From an uncultured beta proteobacterium (GTDB lineage: Bacteria > Pseudomonadota > Gammaproteobacteria > Burkholderiales > SG8-39), in contig CAIYPG010000068.1 of NCBI GenBank assembly GCA_903928055.1, forward strand, positions 79,476-143,475: DNA of 64,000 nucleotides, in the 5' to 3' direction. The notes below the pieces were generated by a model. That model was given only the letters and a program-made list of their open reading frames with translations. It did not search any database and had not been told where the DNA came from. The position numbers and the translations under genes were made by a program. Numbering within the stretch: position 1 is the first letter of the stretch; each line of letters begins with the position of its first letter. This document shows positions 56,528-64,000 of the stretch, in pieces.

Positions 56528-57778
56528 CTACTTCGTCCCCGCAGCGCGGTGCTTCGTCACCAGCGTGGGCGCGGGGCGCGTGCCCACCGTCAGTTCCCGG
56601 ACGAAATTCGGCAGTGCGAATACCGCCTGGTGGGTTGCGCCGTTGTAGTACTGCAGGTGCGTCAGTCCGCGCCGGGCGATGCGCCGGTCCACTTCAGCAG
56701 CCGCGATTTCGGTGGGGTCCAGCGTATCGGAACAACAGGCCATGCCCCACAGGCAGCCATAAAGCGGGATGAACATCGTGTACGGGCGCACTACGGCAAA
56801 TACATTGGCCAGCCGTTTGTAATGTTCCCTGACCCGCTCCGGCCGGGAGACCGGCGAGCCCAGATGCAGCGTGAGGGCGCCGCCCGGTGCAAGTGCGCGC
56901 TTGCAGTCGCTGAAGAAAGCTTCTTCATAGAGTGCGGTCGCGGGACCGACCGGATCGGGCAGGTCGAGCACGATCAGGTCGAATTTCTCACGGGTCTCCG
57001 CAATGAACTTGAGTCCGTCCTGGATCAGCAGGCGCAGCCTCGGGCTGTCGAAAGCGCCCTTGTGGATTTCGCCAAAATACTTGCGGGCTATTTCCACGAC
57101 CTTGCCGTCCAGTTCCACCAGCGTGACCTGATCCAGTGACGGATGCTTGAGCAGTTCCTCGGCGGCACCCCCGTCGCCGCCACCGATGATCAGTGCTGTG
57201 CGTGGTTTGGCATGGGCTATCGCGGCAGGATGGATCAGGTTCTCGTGATAGACGAACTCTTCACGTTCCGAGGTCATGAAACAGCCGTCCAGCCGGAACA
57301 ACCTGCCGAATTGCGGCGTGTCGTGGACTTCCAGACTCTGCAGCCCGGTGTGAAAATCCTCCAGGCGCTTTTCCGATCGGATGAAAAATCCGTAGTCGGG
57401 ATTCAGGTTTTCGTAGAGATGTTGCTCGTCCCGCGGCACATCGTGACGCACGTAGTCTGCGGGATCGAATTTCGCCATCAGCTGGCGCATGACCTGATCG
57501 GCCTTGGAGCCATTGTCCTGGGTGAAGTTGCAGACGTAGACATCCAGCGTCACGCTGTTCAGCTCGGGCCAGGTATGGATCGCGAGATGCGACTCGGCCA
57601 GCACCACGGCGCCAGTGACGCCATGGCCGTCGAACTGATGGAAAAGATCGCCCAGGCTGGTGAGCCCGGCCAGTTGTACCGCATCGAGGCAGAACTGCCG
57701 GAGGAGGTCCCGGTCAGTCAGGTAGCGTGCATCACCTCTGCAGCCGTACAGATTGGCGACAATATGAAGACCCTTCAA
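56528..57778 (-). CDS. speD-speE: Fused S-adenosylmethionine decarboxylase - spermidine synthase
   Basis: Single 416-residue polypeptide. Residues 1 to about 125 are a class 1b AdoMet decarboxylase: LAESHLAIHTWPE has the Glu-Ser processing site, with S63 becoming the pyruvoyl group. From about residue 150 a spermidine synthase domain follows, with ALIIGGGDGGAAEELL for decarboxylated SAM and LIVLDLPDPVGPA with catalytic aspartates. No stop or frameshift separates the domains. Both steps of spermidine synthesis, or synthesis of a related polyamine, would be channelled. It follows nudC on the same strand after 42 bases. Confidence 0.95.
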   Translation of the reverse strand: MKGLHIVANLYGCRGDARYLTDRDLLRQFCLDAVQLAGLTSLGDLFHQFDGHGVTGAVVLAESHLAIHTWPELNSVTLDVYVCNFTQDNGSKADQVMRQLMAKFDPADYVRHDVPRDEQHLYENLNPDYGFFIRSEKRLEDFHTGLQSLEVHDTPQFGRLFRLDGCFMTSEREEFVYHENLIHPAAIAHAKPRTALIIGGGDGGAAEELLKHPSLDQVTLVELDGKVVEIARKYFGEIHKGAFDSPRLRLLIQDGLKFIAETREKFDLIVLDLPDPVGPATALYEEAFFSDCKRALAPGGALTLHLGSPVSRPERVREHYKRLANVFAVVRPYTMFIPLYGCLWGMACCSDTLDPTEIAAAEVDRRIARRGLTHLQYYNGATHQAVFALPNFVRELTVGTRPAPTLVTKHRAAGTK

Positions 57779-57820
57779 TTTGCATAAATCCCCATTTTGC
57801 CGTTGTCCCGCGGAGACTTT

Positions 57821-58660
57821 CTACATCCCCCCCACCGCTGCATCGATCAAGCGACGAGCGAGTGACATTTTACCCGGAATGGACGGCAGTTTGTCGATGT
57901 CGTACCAGTTTGCCTCACTGATTTCGACAGGGTCGATGTTGATTTCGCCGGATTCGTAATCGGCGATGAATGCGATCATCATCTGATGCGGAAATGGCCA
58001 TGACTGGCTGGCCACATAACGCACGTTCTTTACCGTGAGGCCGACCTCCTCCATGACCTCGCGCGTAACGCATTGTTCCAGCGTTTCGCCGGGCTCGACG
58101 AATCCTGCTAGCACGCTGACCATGCCGCGGCGGAAGCGGGGTGAACGCGCCAGCAGGATCTGGTCGCCCCTGCGTACCAGTGCCATGATGGCCGGCGTGA
58201 CCTTTGGATAGGTGATGAGGCCGCAGTTCGAGCACTGGCGTGCGCGTTCCTTCAGATGGGCCACCGTCGGGCTGCCGCAGACACCGCAGAAGGAATGGGT
58301 ACGCTCCCACTCCAGAAGCTGCGAGGCCCGACCGGCGATGGACAGCAGGTCATCGTCAAAGGCGCCATAGAGTTCGCGCAGCCCCAGCCAGCCCCAGCCG
58401 GGAGGATCCTCCTCCTGTTCCTCGACTTCGGCCGAATAGCAATGCACGTTTCCGAGCATGCCGAGATAGTGTTCGCGCAGGACCTTGAGTCCGATGGCCT
58501 CAGGATGCGGCACCGGCGGCAGGGCGGCCGTGCCGTGTTCCCCCTGGGTGACCAGCAGGTTGTTGTTGCGGAACACGAACCACAGCGCCTTCTCCGGCGC
58601 CGGTTCCGGAGTGGCATAAAGCGACTGATAGGTGCTGGGCCAGCGAAACGGTATGTCCAT
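57821..58660 (-). CDS. nudC: NAD(+) diphosphatase NudC
   Basis: Nudix hydrolase of 279 residues that cleaves NAD(H) and, in enteric bacteria, removes NAD caps from RNA. A four-cysteine zinc ribbon (CGVCG...CSNCG) lies near residues 125-145 and the complete Nudix box (GFVEPGETLEQCVTREVMEEVGL type) near residue 190. The family's SQPWPFPxS motif is SQSWPFPHQ here, so specificity may deviate. It lies 20 bases after the dehydrogenase gene. Confidence 0.92.
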   Translation of the reverse strand: MDIPFRWPSTYQSLYATPEPAPEKALWFVFRNNNLLVTQGEHGTAALPPVPHPEAIGLKVLREHYLGMLGNVHCYSAEVEEQEEDPPGWGWLGLRELYGAFDDDLLSIAGRASQLLEWERTHSFCGVCGSPTVAHLKERARQCSNCGLITYPKVTPAIMALVRRGDQILLARSPRFRRGMVSVLAGFVEPGETLEQCVTREVMEEVGLTVKNVRYVASQSWPFPHQMMIAFIADYESGEINIDPVEISEANWYDIDKLPSIPGKMSLARRLIDAAVGGM

Positions 58661-58680
58661 GCTTTTCCCTGTCAGGGCGG

Positions 58681-59553
58681 TTATTTCAGGCGGCGAATCA
58701 GGCTGGAAGTGTCCATGCGTCCGCCGCCCGATTGCGAAAGTTCATCGTAATAGCCGGCAATGAGCCGCGTGACCGGCAGGTTTGCGCCGAGGCGCACCGC
58801 TTCTTCGGCACAGATGCGCAGGTCCTTGCGCATCCAGTCCACGGCAAAACCGAAATCAAATTTGTCCTCGGCCATGGTCCTGCCGCGATTTTCCATCTGC
58901 CAGGATTGCGCTGCGCCCTTGGATATGACCTCCAGCACGCGGCTCAAATCCAGACCGGCTTTCTGCCCGAACGCGATGCCTTCGGACAGCCCCTGCAGCA
59001 GGCCGGCGATGCAGATCTGATTGACCATCTTGGTCAGTTGTCCGCTGCCGGAAGGGCCCATCAGCGTGACGGCTTTCGCGAAATGTGTCATGACCGGTTT
59101 GACCCGTTCGAAAGCTGCAGCCTTGCCGCCAACCATCACCGTGAGCGTGCCGCCTTCAGCCCCGGCCTGGCCACCGGATACCGGCGCGTCGAGAAAATCA
59201 AGCCCACGCTTTTCGGCTTCGATGGCCAAATCACGGGCAACGTTTGCCGATGCTGTGGTGTGGTCTGCGAAGACCGTCCCCCTGTCCATGCCTGAAAATG
59301 CACCGTCCGCGCCAGTCGTGACGGCGCGCAGGTCGGGGTCATCGCCAACGCAGCAAAAGACGATGTCCGCGCCTTGGGCCGCTTCTGCCGGCGTGGGCGC
59401 GGAGCGGCCGCCGAATTTCGCCACCCAGGCGGCAGCCTTTGCGGGTGAGCGGTTATAGACAGTCACGACATGGCCACCGCGGGTCGCGAGATGGCCGGCC
59501 ATGGGAAAGCCCATGACGCCCAGGCCGATGAATGCGAGTTTTTGCTTTTCCAT
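58681..59553 (-). CDS. Beta-hydroxyacid dehydrogenase (3-hydroxyisobutyrate dehydrogenase family)
   Basis: NAD(P)-dependent oxidoreductase of 290 residues from the ATG at 59553, which has GGAGGGAG directly upstream. It has [16 protein letters not shown] for the cofactor, the substrate motif [20 protein letters not shown] near residue 120, and [12 protein letters not shown] with the catalytic lysine near residue 170. Relatives include 3-hydroxyisobutyrate dehydrogenase, tartronate semialdehyde reductase and succinic semialdehyde reductase; which one applies is undecided. It heads a run with nudC and speDE and is divergent from tkt. Confidence 0.92.
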   Translation of the reverse strand: MEKQKLAFIGLGVMGFPMAGHLATRGGHVVTVYNRSPAKAAAWVAKFGGRSAPTPAEAAQGADIVFCCVGDDPDLRAVTTGADGAFSGMDRGTVFADHTTASANVARDLAIEAEKRGLDFLDAPVSGGQAGAEGGTLTVMVGGKAAAFERVKPVMTHFAKAVTLMGPSGSGQLTKMVNQICIAGLLQGLSEGIAFGQKAGLDLSRVLEVISKGAAQSWQMENRGRTMAEDKFDFGFAVDWMRKDLRICAEEAVRLGANLPVTRLIAGYYDELSQSGGGRMDTSSLIRRLK

Positions 59554-59684
59554 GCTCCCTCCATCAGCCCGGAACAGGCGGGAATATCGCAGGACGGCTC
59601 GCCAAGAGAGCGAGAATGCCCGATAATTATAAACTTTCCCGCCCCCATCATTCCTGTTCCGCCCAGTTCGGATTTCCAAGCGCG

Positions 59685-61739
59685 ATGAGCCAAAACAACG
59701 ACAACGCCATCCGCATCGGAGCCGCCGGCGGCTCCGAGCAGATGATGGCCAACGCCATACGGGCGCTGGCAATGGACGCCGTTCAGGCGGCCAATTCCGG
59801 TCATCCCGGCATGCCCATGGGCTTGGCCGACATTGCCGTGGCCTTGTGGGGCAGGCATCTGCGCCACAACCCGGGCAATCCGCACTGGCCCAACCGAGAT
59901 CGTTTCGTACTTTCCAACGGCCATGGTTCGATGCTGCTGTACGCATTGCTGCACCTGACCGGTTATGCATTGCCGATGTCGGAGCTGCGCAATTTCCGCC
60001 AGCTCCATTCCAAGACGCCTGGCCATCCCGAATACGGCATGGCACCCGGCGTTGAAACCACCACCGGTCCGCTCGGCCAGGGCATTGGCAACGCCGTGGG
60101 CATGGCGCTGGCCGAACGTCTGCTTGCCGCGGAATTCAATCGCCCCGGTTTTGACCTCATCGACCACCATACCTATGTCTTTCTCGGTGACGGTTGCATG
60201 ATGGAAGGCATCTCGCACGAAGTCTGTTCCCTGGCCGGTACGCTGGGTCTGGGCAAGCTGATCGCGCTCTATGACGACAATGGCATTTCCATCGATTCGG
60301 AAAAGGGCTCGATCAAGAGCTGGTACACCGACGATGTGCCCAAGCGCTTTGCCGCCTACGGCTGGCAGGTGATCGCCAATGTGGACGGGCATGATGCTGC
60401 GGCGGTCAGCCGTGCCATCGGCAAGGCCAAGCGCGAGACCGGGAAACCGACGCTGATCTGCTGCAAGACCATCATTGGCAAGGGTGCGCCAACCAAGGCC
60501 AACACCGGCAGCGCGCATGGCGCGCCGCTGGGCGACAAGGAAATCGCCGCCGCGCGTGAAGCAATGGGCTGGCCGCACGCGCCTTTTGTGATTCCGGACG
60601 AGGTCTACGCAGAGTGGACGGCGAAACGCAAAGGCGCGCGCCGCGAAAACGAATGGAAGAAACTGCTTGCCGCCTACTCGCAACAGTTTCCGCAGCAGGC
60701 TGCCGAGTTCAACCGGCGCATGGCAGGTGATCTGCCGACGGACTGGCCCGCGAAGGCTGAAGGGCTGGTCGCCGGCGTTGTTGCCAAGGCTGAGAACATC
60801 GCCACGCGCAAGGCGTCGCAGAATGCGCTCGAGGTCCTGGTGCCGGCTTTGCCGGAAATGGTCGGCGGTTCAGCCGACCTTGCCGGGTCCAACCTCACGA
60901 TGGTTAAGGACTCCAAGCCTGTCAGCGCGGGTACCTCGGCGGGTGGCAACTATGTGTTCTACGGCGTGCGTGAATTCGGCATGGCGGCGATCATGAATGG
61001 ACTGTCGCTGTATGGCGGCCTCATTCCCTACGGCGCCACCTTCCTGACGTTCTCCGACTATGCGCGAAACGCCCTGCGCATGGCGGCACTGATGAAGATC
61101 CGCACCATCTACGTGTTCACCCATGACTCGATCGGATTGGGCGAAGACGGCCCGACCCACCAGTCGGTTGAACACGCCTCCAGTCTCCGGCTGATCCCGA
61201 ACATGGACGTGTGGCGTCCGGCTGACGGGGTTGAAACCGCCGTTGCGTGGGTGTCCGCGGTGGAGCGCAAGGACGGCCCGACATCGCTGCTGCTCTCGCG
61301 CCAGAATCTGCCGCCGCAGCAATATGACGCCGACAAACTGGCTGCAGTCCGGCGCGGCGGCTATGTGCTGTCTGATGCGGCCGGTGCACGGGCGGTCATC
61401 ATGGCCACGGGTTCGGAATTGCAACTGGCCATGGCCGCGCAGACCGCGCTCGCCGCCGAAGGCATTCCGGTGCGCGTGGTGTCCATGCCAGGCACTTCGG
61501 TATTTGACCGGCAGGATGCTGCGTATCGCGCTTCGGTGTTGGGCACCGGATTGCCGCGCATCGCAATCGAGGCCGGGGTCAGCGACTACTGGCGCAAGTA
61601 TGTCGGCGCCGTCGATTCTCGCCAGGGTGCGGTGATCGGCATCGACCGGTATGGCGAGTCGGCACCGGCCGGCGAGTTGTTCAAGTTCTTCGGTTTCACC
61701 GTGGACAAAGTTGTTGGTACGGTGAAGGGACTGATTTGA
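59685..61739 (+). CDS. tkt: Transketolase
   Basis: Thiamine-diphosphate enzyme of the pentose phosphate and Calvin pathways. The ATG at 59685 gives 684 residues, beginning [12 protein letters not shown]. The [21 protein letters not shown] start, the [18 protein letters not shown] site and the [18 protein letters not shown] pyrimidine-domain motif are intact. It is followed by gap after 61 bases, the common betaproteobacterial order. Confidence 0.97.
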   Translation: MSQNNDNAIRIGAAGGSEQMMANAIRALAMDAVQAANSGHPGMPMGLADIAVALWGRHLRHNPGNPHWPNRDRFVLSNGHGSMLLYALLHLTGYALPMSELRNFRQLHSKTPGHPEYGMAPGVETTTGPLGQGIGNAVGMALAERLLAAEFNRPGFDLIDHHTYVFLGDGCMMEGISHEVCSLAGTLGLGKLIALYDDNGISIDSEKGSIKSWYTDDVPKRFAAYGWQVIANVDGHDAAAVSRAIGKAKRETGKPTLICCKTIIGKGAPTKANTGSAHGAPLGDKEIAAAREAMGWPHAPFVIPDEVYAEWTAKRKGARRENEWKKLLAAYSQQFPQQAAEFNRRMAGDLPTDWPAKAEGLVAGVVAKAENIATRKASQNALEVLVPALPEMVGGSADLAGSNLTMVKDSKPVSAGTSAGGNYVFYGVREFGMAAIMNGLSLYGGLIPYGATFLTFSDYARNALRMAALMKIRTIYVFTHDSIGLGEDGPTHQSVEHASSLRLIPNMDVWRPADGVETAVAWVSAVERKDGPTSLLLSRQNLPPQQYDADKLAAVRRGGYVLSDAAGARAVIMATGSELQLAMAAQTALAAEGIPVRVVSMPGTSVFDRQDAAYRASVLGTGLPRIAIEAGVSDYWRKYVGAVDSRQGAVIGIDRYGESAPAGELFKFFGFTVDKVVGTVKGLI

Positions 61740-61800
61740 TCGCGGCCGGTTATGAATGGACCGCGGCGTTTGAAGTTATAGGGACAAAGGAGCCTCTGCA

Positions 61801-62811
61801 ATGACGATTCGAGTTGCCATCAATGGCTATGGCCGCATCGGCCGCAATATCCTCCGTGCGCACTATGAGGGTGGCAAGAAGCATGATATCCAGATTGTTG
61901 CGATCAATGACCTGGGCAATGCCGAGACGAATGCCCACCTCACGCGCTACGACACCGCCCACGGCAAGTTTCCAGGAACGGTGGCGGTGGATGGCGACTT
62001 CATGGTCGTGAACGGCGACCGCATCCAGGTCTGCGCCAAACGCAACCCGGCCGAGCTGCCGTGGAAGGACCTCAAGATTGATGTTGTTCTGGAATGCACG
62101 GGCTTCTTCACCTCCAAGGAAAAGGCCGGCGCGCACCTGACCGCCGGTGCAAGGAAGGTGATCATTTCAGCACCGGGTGGTGCCGATGTGGATGCCACCG
62201 TCGTCTACGGCGTCAACCACGGCGTACTGAAGTCCTCGCATACCGTCATCTCCAATGCCTCCTGCACCACGAATTGCCTTGCCCCGCTGGTCAAGGCGCT
62301 GGATGATCGCATCGGTGTGGTCACCGGGCAGATGACCACCATCCATTCCTACACGAATGACCAGGTGCTGACCGACGTCTATCACGAGGACCTGCGCCGG
62401 GCGCGTTCAGCCACCATGTCCATGATCCCGACCAAGACCGGTGCCGCGGCGGCGGTCGGTCTCGTCCTCCCGCATCTGAACGGCAAGCTGGACGGCTTCT
62501 CCATTCGCGTGCCCACCATCAATGTGTCGCTGGTCGACCTGTCGTTTGTGGCCAAGCGCGAAACCACGGTGGACGAAATCAACAAGATGGTGAAACAGGC
62601 TTCGGAAACCGACCTGAAAGGCGTGCTGGAATACAACACCGCGCCGCTGGTCTCGGTCGACTTCAACCACAATCCCGCATCTTCCACCTTTGATGCGACG
62701 CTGACCAAGGTCTCAGGCAGCCTGGTAAAAGTGTTTTCCTGGTATGACAATGAGTGGGGCTTCAGCAATCGTATGCTGGATACCACCGTAGCCTTGATGA
62801 TTGCAAAGTAA
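61801..62811 (+). CDS. gap: Glyceraldehyde-3-phosphate dehydrogenase, type I
   Basis: NAD-dependent glycolytic/gluconeogenic enzyme of 336 residues. It has [15 protein letters not shown] for NAD, the active-site cysteine C155 in [15 protein letters not shown], and the [14 protein letters not shown]-terminal motif. AAAGGAG precedes the ATG. The last 55 bases are repeated downstream at 62909-62963. It belongs to a tkt-gap-pgk group interrupted by bioY. Confidence 0.98.
   Translation: MTIRVAINGYGRIGRNILRAHYEGGKKHDIQIVAINDLGNAETNAHLTRYDTAHGKFPGTVAVDGDFMVVNGDRIQVCAKRNPAELPWKDLKIDVVLECTGFFTSKEKAGAHLTAGARKVIISAPGGADVDATVVYGVNHGVLKSSHTVISNASCTTNCLAPLVKALDDRIGVVTGQMTTIHSYTNDQVLTDVYHEDLRRARSATMSMIPTKTGAAAAVGLVLPHLNGKLDGFSIRVPTINVSLVDLSFVAKRETTVDEINKMVKQASETDLKGVLEYNTAPLVSVDFNHNPASSTFDATLTKVSGSLVKVFSWYDNEWGFSNRMLDTTVALMIAK
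62757..62811 (+). repeat. Direct repeat, copy 1: 3' end of gap
   Basis: These 55 bases, ending with the gap stop codon, recur 152 bases downstream with three differences. Confidence 0.92.
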
Positions 62812-62850
62812 TTAAGATGGTCATGAAGCCCCGCTCATTGAGGCGCAGGC

Positions 62851-62888
62851 TAACATCGCGGAGCGATGTTAAGACGGCGACAGCCGTC
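62851..62888 (+). other. Two adjacent hairpins between the gap-tail repeats
   Basis: TAACATCGC/GCGATGTTA (62851-62871, 9 bp, 3-base loop) is followed at once by GACGGC/GCCGTC (62873-62888, 6 bp, 4-base loop). No T run follows. They may be processed RNA structures, a weak terminator, or traces of a small palindromic element. Confidence 0.6.
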
Positions 62889-62908
62889 GGCCGCAGCCAC
62901 AATGCTCA

Positions 62909-62963
62909 GGGCTTCAGCAATCGTATGCTGGACACCACCGTAGCCTTGATGAATGCAAAATAA
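62909..62963 (+). pseudogene. Duplicated 3' fragment of gap (direct repeat copy 2)
   Basis: This fragment would encode the final [17 protein letters not shown] and stop of GapA. Compared with the true tail it has two silent changes and one substitution (I to N), so 52 of 55 bases agree. Weaker similarity extends about ten bases further left (from 62899). It has no start codon of its own and is presumably not translated. It marks a past duplication or insertion event between gap and bioY. Confidence 0.88.
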
Positions 62964-63019
62964 GACGTAATTTGATTGACGCTGTGCGTGCCAAATAAAC
63001 CGCAAAGAGAGGAGTCAAC

Positions 63020-63628
63020 ATGACCACGAATACCGCTTCCTTGCCCACCCTGGCCACGACGCTGTGGCCTGTCGCAGGTGATACCGCCCGCAACCGCGAA
63101 CTGCTGCGTGCCGTGGTGCTGGCGCTGGCCGGCAGCGTGTTGATGACGCTCTCGGCCAAAATACAGATTCCGTTCTGGCCCGTTCCGCTCACCATGCAGA
63201 CCTTCGTCGTCCTGGTTCTCGGCATGGCGTATGGCTGGCGCCTGGGTGCCGCTACCATGATGCTTTACCTGGTCGAAGGCGCCTGCGGACTGCCCGTATT
63301 TGCCGGCACGCCGGAAAAAGGCATTGGTCTCGCCTACATGGTCGGGCCGACCGGTGGCTATCTGGTCGGCTTCGTGCTGGCAGCCGCACTGTGTGGCTGG
63401 CTCGCAGAGCGCGGCTGGGATCGCAGCATTGTTCGCGTTGCAATTGCCATGCTCATTGGGCATGCGCTGATTCTCGGGCTCGGCACCGCCTGGCTGTCCA
63501 GCCTGGTTGGCATCGAGAAGGGCATCCAGTTCGGCCTGACCCCGTTCTGGACTGCGACGATCCTGAAGACCGCGCTGGCCATGGCCGCGTTGCCGCTGGC
63601 CTGGCAGTTTGCCGGCAAGCGGCGCTGA
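63020..63628 (+). CDS. bioY: Biotin transporter substrate-binding subunit BioY
   Basis: Membrane S component of an ECF-type biotin transporter, 202 residues with about six membrane segments. The family segment SAKIQIPFWPVPLTMQTFVVL lies near residue 45 and AYMVGPTGGYLVGFVLAA near residue 113, both part of the biotin site. AGAGAGGAG precedes the ATG. BioM and BioN are not present; some BioY proteins work alone or with shared energising units. Its place between gap and pgk is unusual. Confidence 0.95.
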   Translation: MTTNTASLPTLATTLWPVAGDTARNRELLRAVVLALAGSVLMTLSAKIQIPFWPVPLTMQTFVVLVLGMAYGWRLGAATMMLYLVEGACGLPVFAGTPEKGIGLAYMVGPTGGYLVGFVLAAALCGWLAERGWDRSIVRVAIAMLIGHALILGLGTAWLSSLVGIEKGIQFGLTPFWTATILKTALAMAALPLAWQFAGKRR

Positions 63629-63654
63629 CGCGCTGACGCAGGAGGAAGCCTGTA

Positions 63655-64000
63655 GTGCATGTTCTAAGGATGTATGACCTGGACCTCGCCGGCAAGCGTG
63701 TGTTCATAAGAGCCGATTTCAATGTTCCCCAGGATGAGTCCGGCAGGATTACCGACGACACCCGGATTCGCGCGTCGGCACCGGCAATCGAACATGCACT
63801 GAATGCCGGTGCGGCCGTCATGGTGGCTTCCCACCTGGACCGGCCCAGGGAAGGTGAATTCGATCCAAAGCTGTCTCTGGCGCCGATGGCTGCCCGGCTT
63901 GCCGAAATTCTCGGCCGGCCGGTGCCACTGCTCCGCGACTGGGTCGACGGCATCGCAGTCAGGCCCGGTGAATTGGTGATGCTGGAAAACTGCCGCGTCA
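63655..64000 (+). CDS. pgk: Phosphoglycerate kinase (3' end beyond window)
   Basis: The first 115 residues of the glycolytic kinase are seen. The GTG at 63655 is chosen: GGAGGA lies eight bases upstream and the encoded [20 protein letters not shown] aligns with the usual pgk N terminus; an ATG at 63670 would remove conserved residues. IRADFNVP and [16 protein letters not shown] are normal. The near-universal SHLGRP motif reads SHLDRP here. It follows bioY by 26 bases. Confidence 0.93.
   Translation, partial: MHVLRMYDLDLAGKRVFIRADFNVPQDESGRITDDTRIRASAPAIEHALNAGAAVMVASHLDRPREGEFDPKLSLAPMAARLAEILGRPVPLLRDWVDGIAVRPGELVMLENCRV

Noticed and set aside
62754..62963. 69-residue open frame spanning the gap tail and its repeat
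   Set aside because: Its first part is the gap end in another reading frame and its end is the duplicated gap tail; no ribosome site supports translation.
62978..63006. TTGATT/TTGACG hexamers as a bioY promoter
   Set aside because: No matching -10 at 16-18 bases; the best candidates match the consensus poorly.

Overview
The window reads as a chromosomal segment of a GC-rich betaproteobacterium, probably of the order Burkholderiales or a close relative. The indications are the order glnA - DUF4124 protein - ntrB - ntrC, a dihydrolipoamide dehydrogenase carrying its own lipoyl domain behind aceE-aceF, a Bug-type solute-binding protein, an intracellular PHB depolymerase with a cysteine nucleophile, and the pcm-rhodanese-tolC block beside waaA. 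I cannot name a genus. No rRNA, tRNA, CRISPR array, transposase or prophage gene was seen.

Bases 1-15783 (minus strand) are one long, tightly packed surface-polysaccharide (O-antigen type) operon that runs off the left edge. Read in the direction of transcription it holds a WaaE-like core glycosyltransferase, rfbB-rfbA-rfbC-rfbD (dTDP-L-rhamnose), gmd-fcl (GDP-L-fucose), rfbF-rfbG (CDP-4-keto-6-deoxyglucose), a sugar C-methyltransferase, a second 3,5-epimerase, a second reductase, a second C-methyltransferase-like protein, a CmcI-like methyltransferase, a Wzx-type flippase, a family 2 glycosyltransferase and an FkbM methyltransferase. Most junctions overlap by four bases. The CDP branch lacks rfbH and carries C-methyltransferases instead, which suggests a CDP-linked branched-chain 6-deoxyhexose. 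The left end is visibly richer in A+T than the rest.

Bases 15887-29166 hold the divergent waaC-waaA pair (lipid A/Kdo/heptose core), the convergent pcm-rhodanese-tolC operon, a TPP riboswitch with thiC and a cupin gene, a GST, phaZ, uppP, a gamma-glutamyltransferase-like gene, and a rhodanese-cynS pair. Bases 29167-34270 are a nitrogen-control block: glnA behind a candidate sigma-54 promoter and NtrC-like sites, a secreted DUF4124 coiled-coil protein, and ntrBC. After aceB come xthA, a double glutaredoxin-like protein, prlC and folD on the minus strand. The divergent aceE-aceF-lpdA operon (pyruvate dehydrogenase) follows, then rpiA, phoU and a Bug protein.

Bases 49566-64000 carry yggX, argA, rsmE, typA (with an insertion), a DUF4189 protein, a SET-domain protein, an FAH-family hydrolase, a fused speD-speE gene, nudC, a beta-hydroxyacid dehydrogenase, and the central carbon genes tkt, gap and pgk. 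Between gap and pgk there is a duplicated 3' end of gap, two hairpins and bioY. The most unusual items are the CDP branched-sugar branch, the speD-speE fusion, the SET protein, the CX3C double glutaredoxin-like protein, the typA insertion and the gap-tail duplication.
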